Shown piece after piece: positions 1-12,106 of a DNA stretch of 64,000 bases; the first letter of the stretch is position 1, and every line of letters begins with the position of its first letter. The notes beneath the pieces were generated by a model that did no database searches, had not been told where the DNA came from, and saw only the letters and a list, made by a program, of their open reading frames with translations. This stretch comes from Ricinus communis (Eukaryota; Streptophyta; Magnoliopsida; Malpighiales; Euphorbiaceae), in NCBI RefSeq assembly GCF_019578655.1, contig NC_063262.1, forward strand, positions 8,129,582-8,193,581. The letters run 5' to 3'. Both the position numbers and the translations under genes were made by a program.

Positions 1-870
1 AAGCAGTTCAAAAAAAAAAGTTAATCAAGTCTTTGAGGTTCATTATCACCTTACGGATAATACTGTTTTCTTATTTGTTTTCCTTGAGGCTTTGACTGGG
101 ACCTATCATAAAAACACATTGACTCGCGGTGGTATTTCTAAAGCCCAAAGCTTTGACCAATCATATATGTTGTTTGCCCATTCTCACTGTCAAAAGCAAC
201 CCTATATCCAGACTTCATCGTGTACCGACCGTCCTTACTAAAATGCCAAACCATAGGAACAAAGGGCAAAGCTATATTAGTGATAGTTGTGACATCTCTT
301 TCAATTAAAATGTCTTGTAGTAATTCAACATCCTAATCCCCTGAGTTTGGAATCAAAAGATCATCAATTCTGAGTAGCTCAAAACCCGACATAATGGAAG
401 TATTAACTTTGAAACCATCATCACACTTCAACCAAGGATCAGACTAAACATTGATATTCATACCATCTCTAATACGCTAACGACATTCTTTGGATAGAAT
501 TTCCTAAGCCGACCAAATACCTCTCCAAGTAAAACTTGGATTATATCCCAATTGGGCATTTAAAAAGTCCTCATAACGATAATATTTAGCTTTAATAATC
601 TGACTAATATGGATATTTGGATTAGAGACTAGATTCTATATTTGCTTTCCCAACTTTGAAACAACAAAGATCATAAAAGCCCAACCCGCCATCAGCTTTA
701 TTTAGATACAAAAGCTTTCATTGAAACCAATTTATTCTCCCACCACCCCCATTTTTCATACCCAACCAAAATGAATTCATCATCCTTTTTAATTCCTCAT
801 ATAAAGACACGATAATTAAAAAAGAACTCATATAGAAAGATGGAATTGCTTATGCCGCTAATTTGATAAG
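1..870 (-). mobile_element. LINE (non-LTR retrotransposon) remnant, reverse transcriptase end and zf-RVT-like region
   Basis: Read on the minus strand, this stretch gives a broken translation typical of the C-terminal half of plant LINE polyproteins. It includes a region like LIKxxxxAIPxxxMSxF, then a GGLGFxDL motif, a WRGIW motif, and a segment resembling the zinc-binding reverse transcriptase domain (GRYTMKSGY). Several in-frame stops are present (for example in the WRGIWSA and INV regions), so it is a pseudogene. It continues below position 1. Its other half lies at 2805-3232, and the two are separated by the copia element at 871-2799. Homology is by motif reading only, but the order of motifs across the insertion is correct. 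Confidence 0.75.
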
Positions 871-1184
871 TGTTGAAGAACAAAAATAGAAACAAGACAA
901 CAAGGACCAACAGTCAAGGACTGAAGGTCAAGGCCTCAGTACAAATCATCACAAGCCTAAAAACAGAGAAAAGGAGCAACTTTTCTTCCCTAAGGAAGAA
1001 AGGTTGCTTCCACCTTTCCTAACCTAGAAAGGGACGTTGACATAGAGCATAGGGAAGCTACTGATAGCAAGAAGACCGTTATACTCAATCTTGTATATAA
1101 GAAAACATTCATATGCATATAATCTCAGAATTTCAACTTGTAAATCATCACAGATTAATAAAACCTTTAATTACAATTTCTTCA
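871..1184 (+). repeat. Left LTR of copia element
   Basis: The left long terminal repeat begins TGTTGAAGAA and ends TTTCTTCA, immediately before the primer binding site. It matches 2487-2799 along its whole length with about 93 percent identity by eye. TATA-like and AATAAA-like motifs are visible in its second half. Confidence 0.9.
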
Positions 1185-1196
1185 TGGTATCAGAGC
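1185..1196 (+). promoter_or_regulatory. Primer binding site (tRNA-iMet type)
   Basis: TGGTATCAGAGC directly abuts the left LTR. This is the standard plant copia primer binding site, complementary to the 3' end of initiator methionine tRNA. Confidence 0.85.
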
Positions 1197-1429
1197 AGGC
1201 TTGATCCTGTCATCCCCTACCAATCCAAACTAACCACAAACACAAAAAAATCTCTCTCACCATGTCTCACAGTGATATCACAAAATTACCAACACTGTGT
1301 TAAAAGACAATCAAAATTATTTTTAATGGTCGAGGTCAGTTTACATCAGCTTAAATGGCAGGAAAAAATTAGGCTTCATCACAGCAACCCGAAGCAAACC
1401 TCAACCAATCAATCCGAATCAACCAACCA

Positions 1430-2065
1430 AAGAAGAAATGGAAACAGTAGAAGAGTGGCAGACGACAGACCATATAGTCATGTCACGACTCACAAACACT
1501 ATGGAGCCTTTGATAGCCAGACTTTGCATGCTACTGGAATCCTCACAGGCTATATGGAACAAGATGAAAGGCCTATATGGTCATGAGCAAAATTATGCTC
1601 ACATCTTTAATTTAAAGCAAGAACTGGCACAGATCAAACAAGGGACTTGGACAAGCATGAGTTACCCAATAAAGATACTGACCAGATGGGAGGAACTACA
1701 AAGTTTTCTCCCACCGACAACCGACCCAGAAGAGGCAAGAAGAAGAGCAGAGTAAGATTTTATGTATACTCACCTGGGCGGGTTGGATTCGAGCTATGAA
1801 GCTTTAGATCGCAGATTCTATTGTCAAGCAACCTTCCCACAATCGACGCCGTCATAGCCATCATCCAGCAGGAAGAGACTAGACGAGCGACTTTGAGCAC
1901 AGTGAACAGCTTCGACACAAAAAATAAGGCCTACATCTCCCACCTCTCAAATCCTCGCGAGACGGCTCGAGCAAGAGGAGCGCCTGCCAACGCCGAGAGG
2001 TGCGACCACTGCAAAAAGCAGGGGCACTCTCAGGACTGTTGTTGGCATCTCCATCCTTATTTACG
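1430..2065 (+). pseudogene. Copia gag remnant with zinc knuckle
   Basis: The translation shows a copia-type gag domain: an AIWNKMKGLYG segment, then the LKQELAQIKQG and SYPIKILTRWEELQ segments. This is followed after stops by a C-x2-C-x4-H-x4-C zinc knuckle (CDHCKKQGHSQDC, about 2011-2050). The reading frame breaks at about 1755 (TAA) and changes frame before the knuckle. It would have encoded the nucleocapsid-like protein that packages element RNA. Everything downstream, from protease to most of reverse transcriptase, has been deleted. Confidence 0.7.
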
Positions 2066-2257
2066 GCCAAGTCCCAATAGGATTGAGAGAGGAAGAGATT
2101 GGGGGAGACGAGAGAAAGAAAAAAGGAGATTTGGCGGCTTAGGCGTTGCTCACTCATCTAACCCTAAGGGTTATGATGAGTCGCCTAGGTCGGGTCGAGA
2201 GATGAGTAGCGGGTCGGTTTCTTTTAATTCAATCTGGCTCATCTCCAACACATACTA

Positions 2258-2486
2258 CCATGCACATTGCATCAAATCCTGTTTTTCACGAACGAACCAA
2301 ACACATTGAAGTGGACTGCCATTTCATAAGAGAAAAAGTCCAATCTGGGGAAATTAAAACCCCATTCATCAGGAGCCATGAACAACTGGCAGATATCTTT
2401 ACGAAAGCTCTAGACAAATCAAATCATCAAAGCTTTCTTAGCAAAATGGGTTCTATCAATTTGTTCGAACCCATCTTGAGGGGGAG
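2258..2486 (+). pseudogene. Copia RNase H C-terminus plus polypurine tract
   Basis: The open frame encodes the characteristic end of copia polyproteins: a segment with HIEVDCHFIREK, then LADIFTKALDK and a short tail ending at the right LTR. It directly follows unrelated internal sequence, so this is the 3' end of the polyprotein left by a large internal deletion. The polypurine tract CTTGAGGGGGAG lies at 2475-2486. Confidence 0.85.
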
Positions 2487-2799
2487 TGTTGAAGAGCAAA
2501 AACAGAAACAAAACAACAATGACCAACAGTCAAGGACTGAAGGTCAAGGCCTCAGTACAGATCATCACAGGCCTAAAACAGGGAAAAGGAGCAACCTTTC
2601 TTCCCTATGGAAGAAAGGTCGCTTCCATCTTTCCCAACCTAGAAAGGGACGTTGACATAGAGCATAGGAAAGCTACTGATAGCAAGAAGACCGTTATACT
2701 CAATCTTATATATAACAGAACATTCATATGCCTATAATCTCAAAATTTCAACTTGTAAATCATCATAGACTAATAAAACCTTCAATTACAATTTCTTCA
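2487..2799 (+). repeat. Right LTR of copia element
   Basis: This LTR begins TGTTGAAGAGC and ends ATTTCTTCA, and is followed by the target duplication ATAAG. It is the direct repeat of 871-1184. Confidence 0.9.
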
Positions 2800-2804
2800 A
2801 TAAG

Positions 2805-3232
2805 AACCTCTTTTTCTGCTTGAGATAGAGTTTTAGCCTGCCAACTACTCATCTTCTTCCATAGTCTATCTTTGAGAAATCCAAAGATGGCTCTCTTATT
2901 CTTGCCAATTAAAGAGGGAAGGCCTAAATGTTTGCCTATATTAAGAGAAGTAGCAACACCTAATACTGCAGAAATATTATTTTTGATAGCCAGATCAAAA
3001 TATTGCTAAAGAAAATTTCTGATTTTTACAGACTAACGGCCTGACTAGAAACACGCTCATATTCAGCTAAAATACTTTTCATTTTCCTGCACTCAATTGT
3101 TGAAGCATCAAAGAAGAAAAAATTGTCATCTGCAAAGAGTAAAATGGGACACCACATGAGCACCTCTACTAATACGACAACCATGAATCTCGCCTCTTCT
3201 CTCAGCTGCCAGTATCACAGCTGAAAGGCCCT
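2805..3232 (-). mobile_element. LINE remnant, central reverse transcriptase domain
   Basis: On the minus strand the translation carries the GLSAVI...AERRGEIHG segment, the catalytic FADD box (3125-3136), the LGLPSLIGK motif and an AIFGFLKDRLW...SWQAKTLSQAEKEVL segment. These appear in the order seen in plant LINE reverse transcriptases. This part lies upstream, in LINE orientation, of the segment at 1-870 and joins it once the copia element is removed. It stops abruptly near 3232 in a poly-T stretch, so the 5' part of the LINE (endonuclease) is absent. Stops and lost motifs show it is dead. Confidence 0.8.
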
Positions 3233-4500
3233 CGACTTTTTTTCTTTAAATATCGTCTTTTAGGTGGTTAACAAATATAAATATCATAATATTAATATCA
3301 ATAAATATTTTAATATTTTTTATTAGAATTCTTCTATTAATTAGTTATAAAATCAAACAAGACTGTCAAAAGAAGCTTAAAGTAATTATTTAGAACGTAT
3401 ATAATTTAATTGAGATAACAAAAGGATCACTATATAATCCAACTAAGATATAAGAAAAAATAACTTATAGATATTATGTAATCCAAATAAAATATAAAAA
3501 AATTGTTTAATTTGATAAATTAAATAAATAAAGTACCAAAATTAGTTAATATAAATTTAATTAAAATATATGCTAAATTAATAAATTTTTTAATGATATA
3601 CTTGAATCTTGATTTGTCTTTAAATATATTCTAAATCTACTTATTGCTAGATATAGAAATACCAAAATAAATTTTATGTATTATAAATAGAATCATACAT
3701 AGATGAATATATTATATTTGAAAATACTTATTATTGTATTAATATTAAAAATATTTATAATGTTAGATTTAAAATACATTTTTAAAATTTATTAGATAAT
3801 AATAAATTAAATAATTAATATTTACATGTAATCTGCGTTGGGAGAAAAACTGGTATGTTTTAAAAGCACATCGGTTGATCTAGCTGCTAGCTGTGCTGAC
3901 TATTTGAATTCGTACAATTCTTAGAGGACCAAAGTCACATGCCTTGGAGGCAATCATGAAGTCTTCTGTAGGAATCGCACGATGAGAAAGAAGTTGATTG
4001 CACAACCCACTCGACACCATAATCAACATCTTTAATTCATTAAATTTGATATTTCAGTATTAATATGTCTCACCGGCCATGCCCAAATATTATCTTTTAA
4101 ATTTTAATTTTAATTAGAATATATATATTTATTTTTTAAATTTTTAGTTAGACGTGTTTCTTCCAAAAGAAAATTTGACTTAATCATTTGAGCTTTTGAA
4201 ACCAACTAATCACACTAGACAATTTGATTAATATCACTTACTGAGTTTTATATTATATAGTCGTTCAATTTATATTATCTTTTTGTGGGTTTATAAATAA
4301 ACAAACTGCTTTTTTATAATTCCTTAGAAAAAATAATAATAAGACCCTTTCTAATGAAGAATTATCTCTTAAACGTGGATTAAATCCAAAAATAATTTTC
4401 TCATGTTTCAGTCAAGACGCCATCGACTACTGCAGTTTCCAAGATTCCCTTCTGCTTTTATGATCAAGCGACAGGTTGTTGGACATAGACACCCACCCAT
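3233..4500. other. AT-rich intergenic region
   Basis: No gene is visible. Most of 3240-3830 is low-complexity A+T DNA. A more complex stretch (about 3830-4080) and 4380-4500 may belong to the distal SEP2 promoter, but no specific element was recognised there. Confidence 0.5.
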
Positions 4501-4504
4501 CTAA

Positions 4505-4630
4505 TGACACGTTATTCCAATCTTTTGAAAACGACGTCACCGAACGAAATGCTCGACACGTAATCATCCTTAGGCCCCACGCACGTCACACCTGTCCTCG
4601 ACCTCACAAAAACAACTAGACGTGGATTCA
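4505..4630 (+). promoter_or_regulatory. Cluster of five ACGT cores upstream of SEP2
   Basis: ACGT cores occur at 4509, 4534, 4558, 4583 and 4620, within 115 bp and about 95-210 bp upstream of the SEP2 start codon. They include GACGTCAC and AGACGTGG contexts. ACGT cores are bZIP binding sites (HY5, ABF and GBF classes). This fits a light- and stress-induced gene, but occupancy is inferred, not seen. Confidence 0.5.
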
Positions 4631-4716
4631 TAAGATACTACCACGGTTCTACTATTTGCACCTTAAGCATCTCAAACATTTTAGGAATCAGTCAAGACCC
4701 CCGCTATTTTCGGGCA

Positions 4717-5654
4717 ATGGCTAGGACGGTGGCGCGTGCTATTCACTGCGAGCTCGGTGCTCAGAAGCCTGCAGTCTTGAGAAAAGAACCCGCAATTTCG
4801 GTTCAGGTTCCGGCAGCTGCTTCTAAAATTAAGGTAGCTGCAGGTGCAGGTGAACAGGATTTTAACGAGAAGATTATGTTGCAACCGAGGTTGTGTACCC
4901 TGAGATCGTACGGTGAAGATCGGGTTGCGGTTGTGAAGAATAGAAAGGACGGTGGTGACGGTGTATCGCCGTTCTTTGAGACTTTATCGGAGTATATTGA
5001 AAGCTCTAAAAAGAGTCACGATTTCGAGATCATTTCTGGCCGTCTAGCAATGGTAAGTCTTTAATATTGTTATTTAGTATAAATTCACAGTGTATCTTAT
5101 GCAGCTACAAGTGGAAATATGATCAATAATCAGAACTTTGTCTTCATTAGTACGTAGCATGGCACAGTTTCATTAGAATAATATGAGATTTATCTTGTGC
5201 TTGAAGCCTCCTATGCTGACATTTGACAATTTTTCTGGTCTTGTAACGGCGCGAATTACGCCGGTGTAAAGAAAGTTATAATGATAATTGTGCAACATTT
5301 ATGTGTCTGTTCAATGAAATTAACTAAAGAATGAACTTAAAGTTTTATCACGAAGAAGGCAGACTCATGGAATAGTTTTTGCAGATTGTGTTTGCTGCAA
5401 CTGTTGGAACGGAGTTTGTGACTGGAAACTCTGTATTCAGGAAGATGGATGTACAAGGGATTGCTGAAGCAGCTGGCGTGTGCTTAGGCGCTGTGACTTG
5501 CGCCGCGGTTTTCGCCTGGTTCTCTAGCGCTCGCAATAGAGTAGGCCGTATATTCACTACGAGTTGCAATACATTTATTGATTTGCTAATTGATGAGATT
5601 GTTGATGGCCTGTTCTACGAAGGAGAGAACAGTGACTATTCTGATGATATATGA
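4717..5654 (+). CDS. SEP2: Stress enhanced protein 2 (SEP2), LHC-like plastid protein
   Basis: There are two exons, 4717-5052 and 5385-5654, with a GT-AG intron falling between codons (phase 0). They give 201 residues, about the length of Arabidopsis SEP2. The protein starts with a basic, hydroxyl-poor plastid transit-like region, followed by a conserved LQPRLCTLRSYG motif (about residues 68-79). Helix one contains the LHC-type pigment-binding signature EIISGRLAM (residues 104-112) and a second hydrophobic helix spans roughly 141-158. The end is acidic (SDYSDDI). The family is a two-helix relative of light-harvesting and ELIP proteins in thylakoids, induced by high light and thought to bind free chlorophyll or to protect the membrane. 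The start codon is the first ATG of the conserved frame. No breaks are seen and the gene looks intact. Confidence 0.92.
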
Positions 5655-8600
5655 GAAAAAGCAAGGCATCCGAGGAGTTGGGTTCCCATTTTGATCACCG
5701 GTATGTATATGTATATATATATATATAAAGAATAAACCTAACTAGAATTACAGATTGTGCTTAGAGCTATTGCTCATGTTATGAATCATGTGGAACCACC
5801 ATGCTTGTAGCCTGGTGGCGAGGGGGCGTTTGTGTCCTAGGGTGGGTGTCGACCCACTTTTTCCCTCTCCAAAACTATGTAATTGTTGAAAAGAAAATAG
5901 AACAATGATCATGTGGGTTGTAGGGCATGTATGTAACACAAATAGAGGGGTTTATAAGCATTTTTAGATTTCAGTGAATATTAATATAACTCCAGTCCAA
6001 TCTTTTGTATAATCAAAACTATAATCTATACTTGAGTGAAATTTATAATTTAATATTTTAGTGAATCATTTCATTATTGGAATGTTGTTGCTGTTGTGTA
6101 AATATCTTGGAGATGCCCTTGATGGTAATGAGTAATGAATGGTTCTCCAATCTCCTAGTACTGCTGATGATATGATGTGGATGTTGTGTCGTATATTTCC
6201 TTGTGGCAGGCAATGAAGACAGATGATGAAAAGATAGAATCGATCTGCACTTGCAGTGTGCCAAAGGTCTGTTGTTTTTAACAAAAAGAAATTAATTGCG
6301 GATTAAGAGTGAATATAATTTCTTTCAATCGTTTGTGGGATCAACTCAATATCGAAGCAATTTATACACTAAAATCATATAATATTTAATGTACAATGTT
6401 TTTGTCAAACATTCATTGATTGTTGTGTACGAGAGAGACATATATCAGAACTTTACTTTTATGCATTACATGGTCAATTTGTTAAGTGATTTGTTTATTT
6501 ACGTGGGTGTTTGGTTTAGATTTCGTTTATTTTATGGTCAGTTAATAATTTAATTTTTTATTTATTTAGATAATATTTTTTTAATCACTAATAATAATTT
6601 ATGTTAAAATGATCTAATATAATTTATTTTTTTTTATGATTCATAATGAATAATTATTATTCTAAAATTATATTTTATGATTAAATACTTGTGATATTTT
6701 CAACTATAATGTCTCTGATCATAGATTTCTCAATTAGTAAAATTCAAATTTTAATTTTTATCATGAAAATAAATCTTATAAACTAATGATAAATGAAATT
6801 AATTGTAATATTTTTAATTATTATAACTATTTTTTTATTATATTATTAAAAATAATATCATAAATGAAATGTACTTAGAGTATATTATACTTCAACGACT
6901 ATTTATGTATAAACAATAATTAATAATTTTATTAAATAATTTTTTTTAAATAATTTAAATTATCAATTACCAGTTTTCAACTATTGATTATTAGTCGCCA
7001 GCTATACTGCCATTGGTCGATATACTTTGAGATTAACTTTTTACTCCTTATATTAATTAATATTAATATCTAATATCTAATCTATTTAGTTTATCATCGA
7101 GACATAATAAAAGGATCCACGCGAGCACAAAGACGCAAAGTAGCTATTTTTGAATTGTTTCAAGTAAATGCACATTCGCCCCTTTTTTGGACAGAATAGA
7201 TAAATCTCTTTTTTTTTTCTTCTGTTTTTTTTCTCTGTATAAGTATAATTTGAAATTGTGAATTTTATATTTTTACACACATATACATATAATTCTGAGA
7301 TATAAAATATTTTTTATATTTATAGTTATATTTTGATATGTATAATTTTTATTTTTATATGTGTATTTATTTTGACATAAAATTTAAATTCATAAATTTT
7401 TTTATAAATTTTAATTTATTTATTTATTAAATATTTAAATTACATTTCCTATTAAATCACAATTATAATCCTAACTTAGCATTTTAATTATACTTTTAAT
7501 ATTGTACTAATTAAAAAAATAGTTTGGTAGTTAAAAATTATTTTAATCACAAAACTAACACTTTAATCCTAAAAGAATAATATCAACTATTTTTATATTA
7601 TTAATTTATATAATATTAAAAATCTCTTAATAAACACTTGTAAATAATTTTTATAGAAAATTAGAAAATATTTTTAAAAATATTTATTTTATTAAAAATA
7701 TTATTATTAATTTTAAAATATTATAAATTCTATTAAATTTTCTCCATAATTCAATTTACATTAGTAGTTTGAATCAAAATAATTACAATATTTATAAAAT
7801 CTACAGGTAAACGACTGTTATGTAATAAATATTAGATTTTGCATTATTTGATAATGTTAGTTAATTTTTTTAAAATTTTTAAAATTATCTTAAATTTGCT
7901 CGAATTGATAAAACACTAATATAACACCAAAAATTTCATAAAATTATTAGAATCAAAATTAAATTCTTAGTGACTCACTTGATTTCTTTTAAAATATTCA
8001 ATGAGCATAAATAATTTCTTTATTTTTTAAACCTACTGTAATTTAAGATTTTATTTTTTCTTTACTACGAGATTATTTCTTTTTAAGGAGTATATTTTCC
8101 AAAAAAATAAATAAATTCAACTAAAACAAGAGAGATCCTTTCTCTATGTATATATGGTCTTTCTTTATTTTTCTTTGTTGATTTAAATAAAGAAATAGTA
8201 TATAAATAAAGTTATTGATTTAATTTTTCTTTTCATTGTTGGTTTGATTTCTCTATTAAGGTTGTTGTTTTTTTCTTTTTCCTTTTTTTAGTTTTATGTT
8301 TAGACATTGAAAACGTAATAAAATACAGAAATAGTAGTAAAGAAAAGTAATTGGAGAAGAAAGGAATTTTCTTTGTTCAATAGATATTTAACAAAATTAA
8401 GTTACTGAATCAATAAATTTTTAAATTTTTTTAATATTTTATTGACTTACAGTGTCATGTCAATATTTTAATCGGAATTTGCTATTAGAAAATAATCTTT
8501 CAAAAAAAACTTAAGATGAATATAATTTTTATTGATTTTGAAAACTTAGTTAAATTATTGAATCCTACAAAATTTAGGTTTTTCTTTTTAATAGTTCGGG

Positions 8601-9290
8601 CCATCGTTTTTCTTTTTATAAACTTGAACAGACGTTATATTTAAATTTGGGATCCTAGTGTTATTCTTATTATTACTAGCAATTAGCTTGTGTTAATGGA
8701 TAATTATTGATAATCTTTTGATCTAAATTTTTAGTTTAAATATTTTATTTTAATTATAAATATTATATTATAATAAAATAATTTTATTTAGCTATTGTTT
8801 TATTTTAATAAGCATTTAATATTATTATTTTATTTCAATAATTTTAATATTTAATAATTGTAAAAATATTAAAAAATATAATAAATATACATTAAATAGT
8901 GACATTATATAATCACTAATTTTTTATTATATTTAGTTATCATTTTATATTAATAGAAATTTAGTAATTTTTTTATTTAATTAGTATTTAATATTATAAT
9001 GTATTTAATATTATCATTTTATTTGATTAATATTTAATATCAATAATTAATTATTATTATATAACCACGTCAAAATCATATATATTTTTATTAAAACTCT
9101 ATGTGATGTAGTTTTATAAAATATTGCCAAGTGAAATTTCATGAAAAATTTGACATACTATATATATATATATATATTATAAATTATAGATTTTGGTTGC
9201 ATAGGAAAGTTAGAAATAGTGACGCTATAAAATATAAATTAATTAGTTAAAAATGGACAATTTGAGAGAATTTGATTTATTATTATTTGT
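5655..9290. other. SEP2 3' flank and AT-rich spacer
   Basis: The first 300-400 bases after the SEP2 stop are likely 3' UTR (AATAAA-like signals near 5730). A moderately complex stretch at 6060-6290 has short open frames but no recognisable protein. From about 6480 the DNA is low-complexity A+T. It includes a TA microsatellite near 9158-9178. No gene was seen. Confidence 0.5.
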
Positions 9291-9292
9291 AG

Positions 9293-9765
9293 TGGCTTAA
9301 TTGCCAAAACAATTTATATATCTTGCATTTGATATTAAATTTAGTATATAATGTTTAAAATTTTTAAATTTCAGTATTATATTTTAATATTAATTTTATA
9401 TCTAGTATTTAATAAAATTATCAACTAAATCGGTTATATTTTAGTAATATCAAAAAATACTGTTGTTATTTAAATATTATATTTAACATATAAAAATAAT
9501 AAATTAAATTAATATTAGAGTTATTGACTCGTCTCATTATTAAAATATTATTATTTAAAAATATAAAATTAGTTTTTCTTTTTAGTTTTAGAAATTTTTT
9601 ATTATTACTAAAATCCATGCTACATCTATGAATTTGACTAATAATTTTATTAAATATTAATTGTAAAATTAAAATATAATACTAAAATTTAAAAAATTAA
9701 AAAATTATATATATTAAATTTAATAATAAGTAAAAAATACAAATTTTTGTGCAATTAAACCTTTT
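9293..9765. mobile_element. MITE-like foldback element
   Basis: The left part (from GGCTTAATTGCCAAAA) and the reverse complement of the right part (GGTTTAATTGCACAAAA) align for about 120 bases. Both continue through a TATTAAATTTA segment and an AGTATTATATTTTAAT segment. This gives long terminal inverted repeats around a short AT-rich centre, with no coding capacity. Target duplications could not be resolved. A related element lies at 10148-10470. Confidence 0.5.
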
Positions 9766-10147
9766 TTTTAATTGTAAACTTTAAATGGGATTATCCTAAT
9801 TGCATTTCCAGGCTCACATGCTACGTGTACAAATACTCTATGTCATCTTTGCCTACTGCTAAAGGCACGGTCACGTGAGGTGTGAGGTGAAGTGAATATT
9901 TGGATAAAAAAGTTGAAAGCAAAAGGATTTTTCTAATTTTAGAATTTTTTATTACAGAACCGCAACAATGATTTTTGTCCAATTCTATTTAGTGACTAGA
10001 AACAAAACTAAAATTTTAACCGCCTCTCCATTTGTAACCTAAACTGTTTTTTATTTGGTCTGATTTTCTATATGCTGGTTCGATCCACTTGTGTGCCTTA
10101 GTCTGTGGCTATATGCATGCCTTTTTAATTTTTCAGTTGCTTTCCAC

Positions 10148-10470
10148 TTCTTAGACTCGTTATCAAATTTAGCATATAAATTTTAAAAATTTTATTGATT
10201 CAATTTATAATTAAAATATTATAATTTAAACACATAAAATTAATTTTTTTTTCTCTAGAATTTACTATGCTTATGTACTAAATAGTAAAATTTTTTAGTA
10301 GTAAATATGTCGATTAAGTCTTTTTTTTTTGTCGCTAAAATTCATGTTGTGTCAATTTCACTGAAAATTAAAATAAAAATTAATATTTAAATTAAAAATT
10401 TAAAAATTGTGTGCTAAATTTGATAACAAATGCAAAATATAAAATTTTTAGCGATTAAACTTTTTCTTTT
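10148..10470. mobile_element. Second MITE-like foldback element of the same family
   Basis: The sequence begins TATCAAATTTAGCATA and ends with the inverse (TGTGCTAAATTTGATAACA, followed by TTTTTAGCGATTAAAC). It shares the outer motif order of the element at 9293-9765. It has no open frame of note. Termini are approximate. Confidence 0.45.
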
Positions 10471-12106
10471 TTCTTTTTTAAAGGATTAATTACTAAAAGT
10501 TCATTACTTTCCACCTTTTTAACATATTTATCTAATTATTTTAAAAATTACAAAATTAGACCATTTCTTTTATGTTTTTTTACAAATATACTATCCAATA
10601 AATTTTTTTCTTTTTAATTTTGACTTGAGATAATTGATGTGGAACACTAATTGTATATTAAAAAAAAAAAATTGAGTCAGCAGATTAGTTGTTGATTCAC
10701 CCACTTAATAAATTAATGCATGCTATATCAGAAAAGAGGGGTGGAATACTTCATGAAAAGGATCCATCTACCTTTTTATTATAGTTCTTCATTCTCCTTG
10801 TTTTAGTATTAGGATTTTGAGAAAAAGAATTAAGATAGAAAATTCAGAAGAACCAGGTGTCGGAAGGAAACAACACAAATCCTAGCTCAAATTGACCTAA
10901 TGTCACGTTAGTAGAATGTTCCACCGTCTATTCATATAAACAAACTTTCATTGGTGATTTCAATAGCTTCATCATCATCTACGTTGCCTGTTGTTATAGC
11001 ACGAAACTCTTTCAATTGTATTTCTTTAAGTTATTGAGTAGGAGGATTTAAGCTCTGCCACCTGGGCTCGATGACTAGGCATGTCTAATTATTGGCTAAA
11101 TCGGAGTGGTTGAACCATGGTACAATGATTAAGCTGAGAGCTGTCTTTCAACTTTTTAGGTTGAGGTTTTAAGAGTTTTGATCAGATAAAGTCTGGAGGC
11201 TATGACGACCGAGCTTACTAAGTTCTTGACGAGAAGAGGATACTAGTGATAGCAGTAGCGTTAGGGGAGAAGTTAATTGTTGAAATGATAATTGATACAA
11301 CAGAAACAGAAGTTCATATAAATGATATGATTAAATAATTATTTATGATTATATATCTCTTTAGCATGACCACTTGATTAAATTTGGAGAGAAATGGGAT
11401 GGGTGCTTAATGGTTGGTGCAATTACAAGATACTGCATGTGTTTTGCTTTTTCTATTCGAGGAATATGAGAAATTTGATTGTGCAATAGTGTTAAATCTA
11501 TTCTCCGCATAAGTTTGAATTATGGATTTAATAGACATAATTATTGTATAATCTAAACTCAATCAAATCCTTGCTGGAATAGACTGAGGTCAACGAGAAA
11601 CTTTAAGTTTTATTATTATTATTACGGTGATCATTGATTGCTCGTGGTGGTAACGGTGGCTGTTGTTGTTTATTTGAAAAATAAATTTTGAAGCCAAATC
11701 AAAACTCACCTTTGTGATACAGTGCGTCCCCATTTTTTTTTGCTGACTCAATATTCTTTTACGTTTAATTATTTCCGATGCCACGTCAATAAAAGTTATT
11801 GAATTTTTTTGTCTGAATATATTTGAAAGAAAAATTGTAAACATTTGATATATTTTAATAAATCTCGAAGAGATTAGATAATCTTATAAAAAATGTGAAA
11901 GCTGAGGATTTAATTGGTAATTAAGTCTTTTTAATTTACAAATACATGAATCACAAGAGAGATGCATTATGAGGTGACCCATTCGGGCAGAGTAAGGTGT
12001 CAGTGCCTTCTCTCATGGATCTGACGATTAATGCTCCTACCAAAATCAAAATACACACACAGAAAAATCTCACTCTGTTATTATTATTGTAACTAAAGCC
12101 AAATCA
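10471..12106. other. Spacer upstream of DPE1
   Basis: No gene was found. The 3' part (about 11940-12106) is more complex and probably contains the DPE1 promoter and 5' UTR, although no clear TATA box was identified. The interval 11040-11300 has weak tRNA-like boxes that are too degenerate to call a SINE. Confidence 0.45.

Larger units (their letters stand above)
871..2799 (+). mobile_element. Internally deleted Ty1/copia retrotransposon with both LTRs and target duplications
   Basis: The element is bounded by two LTRs of about 313 bp starting TGTTGAAGA and ending TTCTTCA. It is flanked by perfect 5-bp direct repeats ATAAG (866-870 and 2800-2804). A primer binding site matching initiator Met tRNA (TGGTATCAGAGC) directly follows the left LTR, and a purine tract (CTTGAGGGGGAG) precedes the right LTR. 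Between them only a gag remnant and the last part of RNase H survive; protease, integrase and reverse transcriptase are missing. The LTRs differ at roughly 20-25 positions, mostly transitions, so the insertion is old. It could move only with proteins supplied in trans. Confidence 0.9.

Noticed and set aside
1879..2157. 92-codon minus-strand open frame
   Set aside because: It is antisense to the copia gag and zinc knuckle region and has no motif of its own.
11040..11300. tRNA-like boxes suggesting a SINE (GGTACAATGATTAAG, GGTTGAGGTTTT)
   Set aside because: The B box is too degenerate, and no tail or target duplication was found.
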